DNA of 64,000 nt from Eubacteriales bacterium (lineage in GTDB: Bacteria; Bacillota; Clostridia; Lachnospirales; Lachnospiraceae), in NCBI GenBank assembly GCA_030536575.1, contig JAUNPS010000028.1:1-64000 (forward strand), written 5' to 3'. The notes under the pieces were generated by a model. It searched no databases. It saw nothing but the letters and a program-made list of their open reading frames with translations, and was not told the origin of the DNA. Position 1 is the first letter of the stretch. Each line of letters starts with the position of its first letter. The translations under genes were made by a program, and so were the position numbers. Positions 39,321-48,965 of this stretch are shown here, in pieces.

Positions 39321-41009
39321 CTATCCAAGCATTACCTTACAGCGCTTTTTGTAGAAAGCGATCCCGTACTTCAAAATCCGATCCATACCGTCTTCGACAA
39401 GCCGTGCCTCGTAAAAATTCTGTTCAATCTGTTTCAGGGCTTCTGTACATTGCCCCTCCAGATTTTGGTTTCCCGCATACTTTAATTCGATAACAATCCC
39501 GATCCGATCCGGCGTTTCAATTAAAAGATCGCTGTATCCCTCTCCGGATTCGATGTTCGATTTGATCCTCCAGCTTCCCTCATACTGTAAAAGCCCCAGA
39601 AGAAGGCCATGATAAAAGTTCTCCTTCCGTTCTTCCCGAACTGCCGTATCCCGGATACTGATCGCATTCCACAGATATTCGTCCAGCAATTCCTGAATCA
39701 TGTCCGCCTTTGCTTCCGGGAACGCTTTGCAGAATTTGTCTAATTTCGAATGATCTTCCCTTGCATTCTCCTGAAACCATTCCTGGATCTGGGAAATGAA
39801 CAGGTTTCGGATCTCTTTGTTTGGAATCGCAAGTTCAAACCGGTTCTCGTCCACGCGGCGGCGCGCGGTCAGATATCCTGTGGTAAAAAGTACGCTCCAC
39901 AGATTCTCGATGGATTTATCCAATTCCTCATAAGTCAGTTCCTGGTTCAACGGCTTTACAATCGATTCGCCGGAAATCAGGCGTTCAATCTCCTGTTTCG
40001 TCTGTGCCTGCGCTTTTTCAAGAAACCTCCGTACCATACGGTTTCCGCTGGTATTCGCCCAGTAGTTCTCCGGCACGGCTTTCGCGTTTTTCCGCAATGC
40101 CTGGACATATTTAATCACATCCCACGGACAATAAAGCGCGGAACTTCCAAACTGATAGCCATCATACCATTCCCGAACGGTTTCAAGCGCATCCTCCAGG
40201 CCATAATACTCCAAAAGCGCCTTTACTTCCTGCTCGGTAAAGCCAAAGCTGTCGCTGAAATATTCGTCTGTAATGGTCATGACGTTTGGATTATTCAGGC
40301 CGGTAAAAATGCTTTCTTTGCTGACACGCAGGCATCCGGTAAGGACTGCAAACTGAAGGCTGTCATTTGTCTTCAGTGCATTGTCAAACAATTTCCGGAT
40401 CACCGTAAGCATTTCCTCATAAAACCCGCCCTGAAACGCTTTTTCCAGCGGCACATCATACTCGTCGATGAAAATCATAGTTTTCCTGCCATAATGCTGC
40501 TCCAGCAGCGAAGACAGCGTAAGCAGGCTGTATTCCAACGCCGCATCCGACATCGAATAATTTCCGTCCATGTTCACCCCAGTCAGTGCCCGGTATGACA
40601 TCCTCTGCTCTTTTGTAAGCTTTTCACTTTCCGCAAGGAACGCAAACCTTCTCGCCTCTGTCCCGATCACAAACCGCAGGGATTCCCGCGCCGCCTGAAA
40701 AGAACTTCCATCCACACCTTTCAGCGTAATGGAGATCACCGGAAATTTTCCCATATATGCTTCGCACAGCTCTGTTTCCCTGGTAATCTTCAGTCCGTCA
40801 AACAGCGGCCGGTCACAGCCGATTTCAAAGAAGGCTTTCAGCATGCTCATATTCAGAGACTTTCCAAAACGGCGCGGGCGCGTGAACAGATTCACCTTGC
40901 CCCAGTTATGCAGAAGCTCTATGATAAAGCCTGTTTTGTCCACATAATAAAAATCCTGTTCTGCAAATTCTGCAAAATTTTCAATGCCAACCGGCAGTTT
41001 CTTCTTCAT
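39321..41009 (-). CDS. AAA-ATPase-like / PD-(D/E)XK nuclease family protein
   Basis: 562-aa protein of the AAA-ATPase_like (DUF1703-type) family, often present in many copies in gut anaerobes; role unproven. A P-loop variant FTRPRRFGKSLNMSM (about residues 45-60) and Walker B MIFIDEYDVPLEKAF precede a C-terminal PD-(D/E)XK domain (GEGYSDLLIETPDR then IVIELKYAG, about 495-525). ATG 41009 begins MKKKLPVGIENFAEFAEQ, the typical N-terminus, behind GGGGTGG. It sits alone between thyA and the LacI gene. A mobile-element-associated or defence-like role has been suggested for relatives, but nothing here proves it. Confidence 0.85.
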   Translation of the reverse strand: MKKKLPVGIENFAEFAEQDFYYVDKTGFIIELLHNWGKVNLFTRPRRFGKSLNMSMLKAFFEIGCDRPLFDGLKITRETELCEAYMGKFPVISITLKGVDGSSFQAARESLRFVIGTEARRFAFLAESEKLTKEQRMSYRALTGVNMDGNYSMSDAALEYSLLTLSSLLEQHYGRKTMIFIDEYDVPLEKAFQGGFYEEMLTVIRKLFDNALKTNDSLQFAVLTGCLRVSKESIFTGLNNPNVMTITDEYFSDSFGFTEQEVKALLEYYGLEDALETVREWYDGYQFGSSALYCPWDVIKYVQALRKNAKAVPENYWANTSGNRMVRRFLEKAQAQTKQEIERLISGESIVKPLNQELTYEELDKSIENLWSVLFTTGYLTARRRVDENRFELAIPNKEIRNLFISQIQEWFQENAREDHSKLDKFCKAFPEAKADMIQELLDEYLWNAISIRDTAVREERKENFYHGLLLGLLQYEGSWRIKSNIESGEGYSDLLIETPDRIGIVIELKYAGNQNLEGQCTEALKQIEQNFYEARLVEDGMDRILKYGIAFYKKRCKVMLG

Positions 41010-41143
41010 TTCTTCCACCCCTTCCCGCCGCAAAACGGATGTGGCTTCTCTGTAATGCTATTATCTTACCATGCAGGCCCCGTTTTATCAAGTCAGAATC
41101 CGGAAATCCTTTTATTCCGGTCGGACAGCGCAGACGCAAAAGC

Positions 41144-41169
41144 AGCCTGCCAAGTCTCCCCGGCAGGCT
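41144..41169 (-). terminator. Terminator of the lacI-family gene
   Basis: AGCCTGCC (41144-41151) and GGCAGGCT (41162-41169) pair across a 10-nt loop. The minus-strand transcript continues GCTTTTGC. Starts 7 nt past the stop codon. Confidence 0.75.
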
Positions 41170-41175
41170 TCACGC

Positions 41176-42195
41176 TTAGAGATTACCGTTTAAATTTTTG
41201 ACAGACCTTCCAGAGATCACGGCTCCCGGTACTTTTTCGATATCCTGAAGGGTCGTTTTCGGTTTTTCGATCAGGTCGATCAGTTTCGCCGCCGCTTTTC
41301 GACCGATGGCCTCGGTGTCCTGCCCGAAGGTGGCCAGGGGCGGTTCCAAAAGCCCTGCAATGGAAATGCCGTCGAATCCCGCGATGGAAATATCTTCCGG
41401 AATGGACAGGCCTGCTTCTTTGATGGCGGCGATCCCGCCAAGGCTGGCGTAATCGTCCGGGTAGAGAATACAGGTGGGCGGCTTTTTCAGCGCCAAAAGC
41501 TTCCGTGTTTCTTCTCCCGCCGCTTTCGGGTCATTGTAGACCCCTTCCCGTATATAGTCCTCCGGCACTTCAATCCCATGGGCTTCCAGAGTGCGGTAAA
41601 AGCTCGCGGTGCGCTCTCTGGTGACGGCGGAGTCCTTTCCATGGATGTAGGCAATCCGGGTGTGCCCCTGGGAAAGGATGTAGGCGAGCAGCTCCTGCAT
41701 TCCTTCGGCATTGTCCGAAAGGATGGCGGCGGAATCGTTAAAGACATGGTCAATGGTTACGGTGGGGATGGGGCTGTGGATCAGCTCCAGGACTTCCGGC
41801 CTTTGAAAGTCGATGCAGGCAATCAGTGCTCCGTCGACGCCGCGGTAGCGGCAATGTTCCAGGTAGGACATTTTCCACTTTCCGAGCTGGTTATTCAGGA
41901 ATGTGACGTCATATCCCCGCAGCTCGGCTTCGCTTTTCACCGCTTCCAGCACTTTGGAAAAATGAGGGTGGGTTAAGCCGCTGTTCTTATCGTCCACAAA
42001 CAGGATGCCGATGTTATAGCTGTGGTTCGTCTTCAGCGCCCGCGCTGCCAGATTCGGAAGATACCCCATTTCCTTCGCCTTTTCCCGGATGTACTGCTTC
42101 CGTTCCTGGCTGATGTCGGGCAGGTCGTTCAGGGCCTTGCTCACGGTCGCTGTGGAGACGCCGCAGGCTGCCGCAATGTCTTTCAGGGATACCAT
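41176..42195 (-). CDS. LacI-family transcriptional regulator
   Basis: 339-aa sugar-responsive repressor. The HTH is at the N-terminus (SLKDIAAACGVSTATVSKAL), followed by the hinge helix and a periplasmic-binding-protein-like effector domain (YNIGILFVDDKNSGL onward). ATG 42195 has GGAGG upstream; the longer frame would precede the HTH with unrelated residues. It is divergent from the cellobiose phosphorylase gene; its promoter and that of the phosphorylase carry the same 16-bp sequence, so it likely represses both until a cellobiose-derived sugar binds. Confidence 0.94.
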   Translation of the reverse strand: MVSLKDIAAACGVSTATVSKALNDLPDISQERKQYIREKAKEMGYLPNLAARALKTNHSYNIGILFVDDKNSGLTHPHFSKVLEAVKSEAELRGYDVTFLNNQLGKWKMSYLEHCRYRGVDGALIACIDFQRPEVLELIHSPIPTVTIDHVFNDSAAILSDNAEGMQELLAYILSQGHTRIAYIHGKDSAVTRERTASFYRTLEAHGIEVPEDYIREGVYNDPKAAGEETRKLLALKKPPTCILYPDDYASLGGIAAIKEAGLSIPEDISIAGFDGISIAGLLEPPLATFGQDTEAIGRKAAAKLIDLIEKPKTTLQDIEKVPGAVISGRSVKNLNGNL

Positions 42196-42210
42196 CGGAC
42201 TCCCTCCTCT

Positions 42211-42260
42211 CTTAATCGTTTTCGTATTTTTAAAATAACCCATTCCATATATTTTGTCAA
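42211..42260 (-). promoter_or_regulatory. lacI-family gene promoter with operator site
   Basis: Minus-strand TTGACA (42255-42260), 17 nt, TATTTT (42232-42237). The operator-like sequence CTTAATCGTTTTCGTA (plus-strand reading, 42211-42226) falls at the expected transcription start. Confidence 0.75.
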
Positions 42261-42434
42261 TAATTATTTTGTTTTCTTTTCAATTTTTGGCTATTTTATA
42301 CAGAATCCCAAATCCAATTTTCGATGTTTCGCCAGAATCTCCGAGTGTTTTGTCTATTATTATCATATTTCCGCCGAATACGTTTCCCGTTTTTTGTCCA
42401 AAAGGGAAAATCCTTCCCTTCGCGGAATTTTTGA

Positions 42435-42518
42435 TTGAAATTCCCGGACTTATGCCGTATACTAGGGTCAGAAACGCGGAACTCTTTCTTTTTGCGCTGT
42501 TCCTTAATCGTTTTCGTA
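42435..42518 (+). promoter_or_regulatory. Cellobiose phosphorylase promoter with operator site
   Basis: TTGAAA (42435-42440), 17 nt, TATACT (42458-42463). The identical 16-bp CTTAATCGTTTTCGTA lies at 42503-42518, downstream of the expected start and 24 nt before the ATG. The rest of 42196-42542 has no gene. Confidence 0.75.
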
Positions 42519-42542
42519 AATTTTAAAAAAGGAGAATCTTTT

Positions 42543-44978
42543 ATGAAATTCGGACATTTCGATGACGTGAGAAAAGAGTATGTGATCACCACTCCCAAGA
42601 CTCCGCTCCCCTGGATCAACTACTTAGGCTGTGAAAACTTCTTTTCCCTGATTTCCAACACCTGCGGCGGCTACAGCTTCTACAAAGACGCGAAGCTCCT
42701 GCGCCTGACCCGCTACCGCTATAATAACGTCCCCTACGACAGTAACGGCCATTACTTCTATATTAAAGACGGCGACACCATCTGGAACCCCGGCTGGCAG
42801 CCCTGCAGGACTCCGCTGGATACCTACACCTGCCGCCACGGCCTGGGCTACAGCATCTTTACCGCATCGAAAAACGGCTTACAGGCAGAATCCACCGTCT
42901 TCGTCCCGGTAAATGATAACTGCGAAGTGACGAAGCTCACCCTGACGAATAACTCCCAGGAATCCAAGTCCTTCTCCCTGTTCTCCTACGTGGAGTTCTG
43001 CCTCTGGAACGCCATGGACGACATGACCAATTTCCAGCGGAATTTAAGCATCGGCGAAGTCGAAGTCCACGGCTCCACCATTTACCATAAGACCGAATAC
43101 CGCGAGCGCCGGAACCACTACGCCATTTACCACGTAAACGCACCGGTGGACGGCTTTGACACCGACCGCGATACTTTCCTTGGAGCTTACCAGGGCGCGG
43201 ATGCACCGGCGGTTGTCTGCGCAGGCGAGTCCGGGAACTCCATGGCCAGCGGATGGGCGCCCATTGCTTCCCATCACCTGAAAATCTCCTTAAATCCGAG
43301 CGAATCCCGCACCCTCGTCTTCGTCCTGGGCTACATTGAAAATCCGGTTGACCAGAAGTGGGAAGCCCTCCATGTGGTACGGAAAGAGCCGGCGCTTGCC
43401 ATGATCAGCCGGTATCAGACCACCGAGCAGGCCGACGCCGCCCTGGAAGAGCTGAAAAATCATTGGGAAACCCTTCTCTCCCGCTTCACGGTAAAGACGC
43501 CGGAAGAAAAGTTAGACCGCATGGTGAATATCTGGCATCAGTACCAGTGCATGGTGACCTTTAACATGTCCCGTTCCGCCTCTTATTATGAGTCCGGCAT
43601 CGGCCGCGGGATGGGCTTCCGGGATTCCTGCCAGGATCTTCTGGGCTTCCTGCACCTGATTCCGGATAAGGCCAGAGAGCGGATCCTGGACATTGCAGCC
43701 ACCCAGTTCGAGGACGGCAGCGCCTACCATCAGTACCAGCCCCTGACCAAGAAGGGAAATATGGATATCGGAAGCGGCTTTAATGACGACCCGTTATGGC
43801 TCATCGCCGCCACCAGCGCTTACATCAAGGAAACCGGAGATACTTCGATCCTGGAAGAATCCGTTCCTTTTGACAATGACGAATCCAAGGCACAGCCTTT
43901 GATGGAGCATCTGCGCCGTTCCTTCCAGTTTACGCTCTCGCATCTGGGGCCGCATAAGCTGCCGCTGATCGGACGTGCGGACTGGAACGACTGTCTGAAT
44001 CTGAACTGTTTCTCGGAGACGCCGGGCGAGTCCTTCCAGACCTGTGCGAATTTTGAAAGCGATAAGCCGGAATCGGTGTTCATTGCCGCGATGTTCGTGA
44101 AATACGGAAAAGAATACGCGGATCTCTGCGAGCTGACCGGAAATCCGGAAGAGAAAGCGGCCGCGGAAAAGGCTGTTGCGGAAATGTATGACGCGGTATT
44201 AAAGGATGGATGGGACGGCGAATGGTTCCTGCGCGCCTACGATGCGTTTGGCGACAAGGTTGGTTCGAAGGAATGTGCGGAAGGGCAGATTTATATTGAG
44301 CCGCAGGGCTTCTGTGTCCTGGCCGGAATCGGCGTGGAGGAAGGCCTGGCGGAGAAAGCGCTGGCTTCCGTGGAGGAGCGTCTGGATACGAAATATGGCG
44401 TTGTTCTTTTGCAGCCCGCTTACCAGACCTACCATGTGAACCTTGGCGAGGTTTCTTCTTATCCGCCCGGATATAAGGAAAATGCTGGTATTTTCTGCCA
44501 CAATAATCCGTGGATTTCCATTGCGGAGACGGTTGTGGGCCATGGGAACCGGGCATTTGAGGCTTACCGGAAGATCTGTCCTGCCTATATCGAGGAGATC
44601 AGTGAGATCCATCGGACGGAACCGTATGTGTATTCGCAGATGGTGGCCGGGAAGGATGCGAAGAATTTCGGCGAGGCAAAGAATAGCTGGCTGACCGGGA
44701 CGGCGGCGTGGACGTTTGTGAATGCTTCCCAGTATATTCTGGGGATTCAGCCGACGCTTGCGGGACTTTCCGTGAATCCCTGTATTCCGGAGGATTTCCC
44801 GGAGTATGAGGTGACGAGACTGTACCGCGGCGGGGTTTACCATATCACGGTGCAGAATCCGGAGCATGTGCAGAAGGGTGTGAAGGAGCTTCTGGTGGAT
44901 GGCCAGAAAGTCGACGGCACGGTCATTCCGTATGTGGGAGGAAAAGAACATTACGAAGTAACGGTAATTATGGGTTAA
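42543..44978 (+). CDS. GH94 cellobiose phosphorylase
   Basis: Cleaves cellobiose with phosphate to glucose-1-phosphate and glucose in the cytoplasm, saving ATP compared with hydrolysis. From ATG 42543 (GGAG upstream) it is 811 aa, the length of clostridial cellobiose phosphorylases. N-terminal beta-sandwich ([20 protein letters not shown]), alpha6/alpha6 barrel with [18 protein letters not shown] near 355, and the catalytic acid in [12 protein letters not shown] near 480. No signal peptide. It is divergent from a LacI regulator. No sugar transporter is adjacent. Substrate assignment is by close motif identity; other GH94 disaccharides are less likely. Confidence 0.92.
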   Translation: MKFGHFDDVRKEYVITTPKTPLPWINYLGCENFFSLISNTCGGYSFYKDAKLLRLTRYRYNNVPYDSNGHYFYIKDGDTIWNPGWQPCRTPLDTYTCRHGLGYSIFTASKNGLQAESTVFVPVNDNCEVTKLTLTNNSQESKSFSLFSYVEFCLWNAMDDMTNFQRNLSIGEVEVHGSTIYHKTEYRERRNHYAIYHVNAPVDGFDTDRDTFLGAYQGADAPAVVCAGESGNSMASGWAPIASHHLKISLNPSESRTLVFVLGYIENPVDQKWEALHVVRKEPALAMISRYQTTEQADAALEELKNHWETLLSRFTVKTPEEKLDRMVNIWHQYQCMVTFNMSRSASYYESGIGRGMGFRDSCQDLLGFLHLIPDKARERILDIAATQFEDGSAYHQYQPLTKKGNMDIGSGFNDDPLWLIAATSAYIKETGDTSILEESVPFDNDESKAQPLMEHLRRSFQFTLSHLGPHKLPLIGRADWNDCLNLNCFSETPGESFQTCANFESDKPESVFIAAMFVKYGKEYADLCELTGNPEEKAAAEKAVAEMYDAVLKDGWDGEWFLRAYDAFGDKVGSKECAEGQIYIEPQGFCVLAGIGVEEGLAEKALASVEERLDTKYGVVLLQPAYQTYHVNLGEVSSYPPGYKENAGIFCHNNPWISIAETVVGHGNRAFEAYRKICPAYIEEISEIHRTEPYVYSQMVAGKDAKNFGEAKNSWLTGTAAWTFVNASQYILGIQPTLAGLSVNPCIPEDFPEYEVTRLYRGGVYHITVQNPEHVQKGVKELLVDGQKVDGTVIPYVGGKEHYEVTVIMG

Positions 44979-44990
44979 GAGCCTATGAAA

Positions 44991-45019
44991 AGGCCCCACG
45001 GCACGGCGCTGTGGGGCTT
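44991..45019 (+). terminator. Terminator of cellobiose phosphorylase gene
   Basis: GCCCCAC and GTGGGGC pair, extended by AG/TT, followed by TTCTTCTAT. It begins 13 nt past the stop codon. Confidence 0.75.
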
Positions 45020-45071
45020 CTTCTATATCGCGGCGCGGGTCTGTTTCGTTCTGGCACTTCTGCGTTTATTC

Positions 45072-45235
45072 GCGCCGGCCTGCCGGGCGGTGCCATCCCA
45101 GTGCTTCTGCATTTTTATTCGCGCCAGCCTGCCGGGCGATGCCATTCCAGTTCTTCTGCATTTTCATTCGTGCCGACCTGCCGGGCGGCACCATTCCGGT
45201 GCTTCTGCATTTTTATTCGCGCCAACCTGCCGGGC
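45072..45235. repeat. 49-bp tandem repeat, three full copies and a partial fourth
   Basis: Copies at 45072-45120, 45121-45169 and 45170-45218, each starting GCGCC or GTGCC and ending CTTCTGCATTTTTATTC (one copy CATTC), then a 17-nt partial copy at 45219-45235. A degenerate partial unit precedes it. The period is not divisible by three and no ribosome-binding site is associated, so it is non-coding. It fills the 307-bp gap between the phosphorylase terminator and the DHHW gene. Confidence 0.9.
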
Positions 45236-45285
45236 ACGCGCCTGGCTTTTCACGGTTCTGCGCCCGGCCGTGCCGCGCATTCCCC

Positions 45286-46425
45286 TTAATTCATCAGTTT
45301 CATCAGGCTCGTATCCTCCGCGAATCCCGACGCATTGTACAGAAACAGCAAATCCGTATAGCCTTCCTCCGCAATCAGCTCCTCCAAACTGCTGTTAAAA
45401 TACCGGATATCCACCATGTCCACCTGCTCAAAATCCCGGTACGTAAACGGCACAAAACAATTCGCATACGAATCCTTAATCACCAGCAGCTTCCGGCCAT
45501 TTTTCACCTCGGTCTTCGCCTGGATCAGCGCCTGATTCCCGCCATAAAACACCGCATACTTATCCTTCGTTTCCAACATTTCCATATGGTATAAATCCTG
45601 GGAAGTCTCCTTCACCTGATTATATTGCAGCGTATATCCCCCTTCGTCCTCTCTCTCAAAACGCTCAATCGTATCCGGCACTTCTGCCTGGCCAATCTTC
45701 GACTCAATCGTCCCCAGAAACTCCGTCGTCAGCGTCTCCCGCTCATAATCCGCCAGCGAAACCGTCCCAAATCCCTTCTCCTCGGCCCATTCCCGGTACG
45801 TATAAAAAGCCGCCAGCGTCGTCCAATGATGATCCGTCCGATAATAAAGCTGTTCATTCAAATGGCTCTTCAGCACCGCTTCCGCGTCAAACCATGTCCC
45901 TTCCGGAACCGCGCTCCGAATCTGCTCCAGATAATCCGCCTCCCCGCTGTCCGGCGCATAAAGCGGCAGCTTATAATCCAGCACCTCCACCGCATTGGGC
46001 GCCACCAGAACCGTCATCCGATTCCCCAGAAACTGCTCCCGGTATTTTTCCAGAAAAGACGCCAGCAGTTGAATATTCGTCTGCGCCTGCGCCGTCTCAA
46101 ACGTCCCCGCATGGGACTCGATCAGATAATCATCCTCCGCAAAATACACATCCTTAATCTCCTGCTTCCCCATGAGCCGCTCCACATCCGTTTTCAGCCC
46201 AATCCACGCATCCCGGCCGACAAATTGATCGCTCAGATACGTCTCATAATCCTGTTCGAACTCGCCGCTCAAAATTTCCTCCAGGTTCACGTCCGGAAGC
46301 TGGGCCAGGGCCCGGTTCTCCCGCTCGGAAAAATCTCGGCTTTTCTGCACCAGCGTAACGCCCGCAAACCCGAACACCGCTCCCAGAAACAAGAGGATCA
46401 GAAACCAGTTTTGTGCTTTTTTCAT
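45286..46425 (-). CDS. DHHW-family (AlgX/AlgJ-like SGNH) exopolysaccharide acylation protein
   Basis: 379-aa protein with one N-terminal membrane anchor (NWFLILLFLGAVFGFAG) and an extracellular domain related to AlgJ/AlgX. The DHHW signature is in YYRTDHHWTTLAAFY near residue 200; other SGNH-like blocks are FAEDDYLIE and LLVIKDSYANCFVPF with its Ser. Family members work with an MBOAT acyltransferase to O-acetylate a secreted polysaccharide. The MBOAT gene ends 15 nt upstream on the same strand. The final residues and both genes are intact. Confidence 0.93.
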   Translation of the reverse strand: MKKAQNWFLILLFLGAVFGFAGVTLVQKSRDFSERENRALAQLPDVNLEEILSGEFEQDYETYLSDQFVGRDAWIGLKTDVERLMGKQEIKDVYFAEDDYLIESHAGTFETAQAQTNIQLLASFLEKYREQFLGNRMTVLVAPNAVEVLDYKLPLYAPDSGEADYLEQIRSAVPEGTWFDAEAVLKSHLNEQLYYRTDHHWTTLAAFYTYREWAEEKGFGTVSLADYERETLTTEFLGTIESKIGQAEVPDTIERFEREDEGGYTLQYNQVKETSQDLYHMEMLETKDKYAVFYGGNQALIQAKTEVKNGRKLLVIKDSYANCFVPFTYRDFEQVDMVDIRYFNSSLEELIAEEGYTDLLFLYNASGFAEDTSLMKLMN

Positions 46426-46440
46426 ATCATGTCCCTCCTG

Positions 46441-47862
46441 TCAGAATCGGAAATACAAAAACGGATTATAGGTCGCGTCCACCAGATACGCCAGGGAAAT
46501 GATGAAAATCCCAGCGTACCAGACAGCTTTCAGAAGCGTTCCGATCCAGGACGCTTCGCCCAGCCTTCCCATCACGCGCCCGGCAATCTTTTTCGGAATC
46601 ATCGTGCAGGCAAACAGCAGGATCACCAGCAAAACGCCGTAATTCCCCAGCAGGTACAGGCTTTCTTCCCCAATGAGCTGCTGGCCGAAGCCGCCGAACA
46701 TTGCCCGCAGATAGGAAAGGCAGTAGGACAGATCCTCGCATTTAAAGATCACCCAGCCCAGAATCACCAGAACCATCGTATAAACATTCCGAAGGACGCC
46801 CGGAAGCTTTTTCAAAGCGTTTTTAAATACAAATTTTTCCAGAATCAGCAGAATTCCGTAATAAACGCCCCAGAGCACATAGTTCCAGCTTGCCCCGTGC
46901 CAGATTCCGGTGAGGAGCCAGACCACCAGAATATTGCGGATCTGACGCGCCGCGCCCCTGCGGTTCCCGCCCAGGGGGATGTATATGTATTCCCGGAACC
47001 AGGAGCTTAACGAAATGTGCCACCTGCGCCAGAATTCCGTAATGCTTTTCGCAATGTACGGATAATTAAAGTTCTCCAGGAAATGGAATCCGAACATTTT
47101 CCCAAGGCCAATCGCCATATCCGAGTAACCGGAAAAGTCAAAATAAATCTGGAAGGTGTACGCAATGGCCCCAATCCACGCCGTCAGCACCGGAAGCTCG
47201 GCAGCCGGAAGCGCCATCACCGTGTCGCACAGCAGGCCGATATTATTCGCCAGAAGCACCTTTTTCCCCATCCCGATCAGGAAACGCGAAATGCCCTCCA
47301 CAAAATCGTCGGACGTTTCCCGGCGGTTTTTCATCTGTTCCGCAATGGTCTTGTACTGCACAATGGGGCCTGCAATGAGCTGCGGGAACATCGAAACATA
47401 GGTTCCGTAATTGACCCAATTCGTCTGGACAGTCGTGGCACGTTTATAGACATCGATCGTATAAGACATTGTCTGGAATGTAAAGAAAGAAATCCCGATC
47501 GGAAGCGGGATGCCAAGCAATGGCAGGTCAAGCCCCGTCAGGCTGTTCACCGTACCGATCAGAAAATCCGCATACTTAAAAAAGCCCAGAATGCTTAAGT
47601 TCACCAGAACGGATACCAAAAGAAAGCCCTTCGCGGCCCGCTTCCTGCCCTGGTTTAAGCTCCTGTCAATCAGGCGGCCCAGGCAGTAATCCATCGTGAT
47701 CGCAAACAGCATCAGGAAGACATACTTCGGCTCTCCCCATGCATAAAAAAAGAGGCTGAACAAAAACAGCACAAGGTTCCGCAGCTTCCGGGGCGCTATA
47801 TAATAGAGTAGGAACACCGCCGGGAGAAAGCGGAAAAGGAACAGTAAACTGCTAAAAACCAT
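46441..47862 (-). CDS. MBOAT-family O-acyltransferase (AlgI-like)
   Basis: 473-aa multi-pass membrane protein with about 10-12 helices. It moves acyl groups from a cytoplasmic donor across the membrane to the partner DHHW protein. Signatures are FFYAWGEPKYVFLM near the N-terminus, WHISLSSWFREYIYIPLGGN and the catalytic His in LTGIWHGASWNYVLWG. It resembles AlgI and DltB. With the DHHW protein downstream, it makes a two-gene acylation module whose polymer substrate is not identifiable from this window. Confidence 0.95.
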   Translation of the reverse strand: MVFSSLLFLFRFLPAVFLLYYIAPRKLRNLVLFLFSLFFYAWGEPKYVFLMLFAITMDYCLGRLIDRSLNQGRKRAAKGFLLVSVLVNLSILGFFKYADFLIGTVNSLTGLDLPLLGIPLPIGISFFTFQTMSYTIDVYKRATTVQTNWVNYGTYVSMFPQLIAGPIVQYKTIAEQMKNRRETSDDFVEGISRFLIGMGKKVLLANNIGLLCDTVMALPAAELPVLTAWIGAIAYTFQIYFDFSGYSDMAIGLGKMFGFHFLENFNYPYIAKSITEFWRRWHISLSSWFREYIYIPLGGNRRGAARQIRNILVVWLLTGIWHGASWNYVLWGVYYGILLILEKFVFKNALKKLPGVLRNVYTMVLVILGWVIFKCEDLSYCLSYLRAMFGGFGQQLIGEESLYLLGNYGVLLVILLFACTMIPKKIAGRVMGRLGEASWIGTLLKAVWYAGIFIISLAYLVDATYNPFLYFRF

Positions 47863-47925
47863 GGTTTTCGCTTACTCGCTTTCTATATTTTTTACTTAAG
47901 TTTTACTTATATCGACAAAAAACTA

Positions 47926-47953
47926 TTTACAATTAACGGATTCATTATATAAT
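47926..47953 (+). promoter_or_regulatory. Promoter of the SGNH gene
   Basis: TTTACA (47926-47931), 16 nt, TATAAT (47948-47953), 46 bp before the ATG. It lies in the divergent gap between the MBOAT and SGNH genes. Confidence 0.75.
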
Positions 47954-47999
47954 AGAGAAGAAGAAAAGGCAATTCAATTTTATGCGCAGGGGAGAACAT

Positions 48000-48965
48000 A
48001 TGGCAACACAAAAGAAAAGGAAGACGCCCAAGCCCGGCCGTCTCCTTCACATCGTCATTCTGATCATTTTTGTGCTGGTAATCTTTGAAGGGAAGATGTT
48101 GATCAGCATTTTTTCAAAGGGAGGCGTATCCTCCCGCGTCGCTTCCGAATTAAGCGAACTCTTCACCGGAGCCGAGTTCCAGACCGAGTCCGAAACCGAC
48201 GCTGCGGAAGCCACGGAAGCCCCCGAAACCCAGTCCCAGGGCGAAGCCGTCTCCATCGGAGCCGCGCAGCTTTCCTCCCTCGGTCTTTCGGAGACTCCTG
48301 AGACTACCCAGGCAGCCGAAACGGAATCACGCCCCCAGAGCCCGGCCGTCGTTCCCGAACAGCCCACCCCCGTAGATGAATCCTACTTTGCAGACGCCAC
48401 TTTCATCGGCGACTCCCGTATGGAAGGCTTCCACGTAAACTCCGGCATTTCCCAGGGAACTTTCTTAACCGGCGTTGGCATGACCGCGGAAAATATTTTC
48501 GAAACGCCCTTTATCAGCACGCCCTCCGGCGAACTGATCACCGTTTTCCAGGCCCTGTATAACACGACCTGCGAAAAATTCTACATCCTTCTGGGAACCA
48601 ACGACCTTGGCACCTGGAACTGGACAGAATTCAAAGAAAACTACGCGATTGTCCTGGGCGAACTGAAAAAGCTCTCGCCAAACGGCATTTTCTACGTCAT
48701 CGGCGTACCCTACGTAGAAGAGTCCAAAGTCACCACCGGCGAATACGTCAATAACGCGAATGTGGACACCATGAACGACCTTCTGATCGAAATCTGCGAG
48801 GAAGGCGGCTACTACTACCTGGACATCAATGAAATCCTTTCAAACGGCAGCCACGCCCTGAAGGACGGCGCTACCAGCGACGGCGTCCACCTGTACGAAG
48901 AGTATTGTAAGCTCTGGCTCGATTATCTGAAATCACATTACATAGAAAAAGGAGAAGACTCATGA
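48000..48965 (+). CDS. Membrane-anchored SGNH/GDSL hydrolase
   Basis: 321 aa. A basic N-terminus and one membrane helix (HIVILIIFVLVIFEG) are followed by a Glu/Thr/Ala-rich linker (about 55-125) and an SGNH domain: block I TFIGDSRMEGF with the catalytic Ser, block III ILLGTNDLG, block V SDGVHLYEEY with the Asp-His pair. It probably removes or adds acyl groups on a cell-envelope polymer. AGGGGAG precedes the ATG at 48000. Divergent from the MBOAT-DHHW pair and overlapping the DUF4358 lipoprotein gene by 4 nt, it looks part of the same envelope locus. Confidence 0.9.
   Translation: MATQKKRKTPKPGRLLHIVILIIFVLVIFEGKMLISIFSKGGVSSRVASELSELFTGAEFQTESETDAAEATEAPETQSQGEAVSIGAAQLSSLGLSETPETTQAAETESRPQSPAVVPEQPTPVDESYFADATFIGDSRMEGFHVNSGISQGTFLTGVGMTAENIFETPFISTPSGELITVFQALYNTTCEKFYILLGTNDLGTWNWTEFKENYAIVLGELKKLSPNGIFYVIGVPYVEESKVTTGEYVNNANVDTMNDLLIEICEEGGYYYLDINEILSNGSHALKDGATSDGVHLYEEYCKLWLDYLKSHYIEKGEDS

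Noticed and set aside
39248..39328. 27-aa N-terminal extension of ThyA
   Set aside because: ATG 39247 has AAGGAGAAC upstream and gives the family N-terminus; the extension overlaps the next gene's end.
44985..45398. Open frames through the 49-bp tandem repeat
   Set aside because: Repeat period is not a multiple of three, frames differ per copy, and no ribosome-binding site is present.
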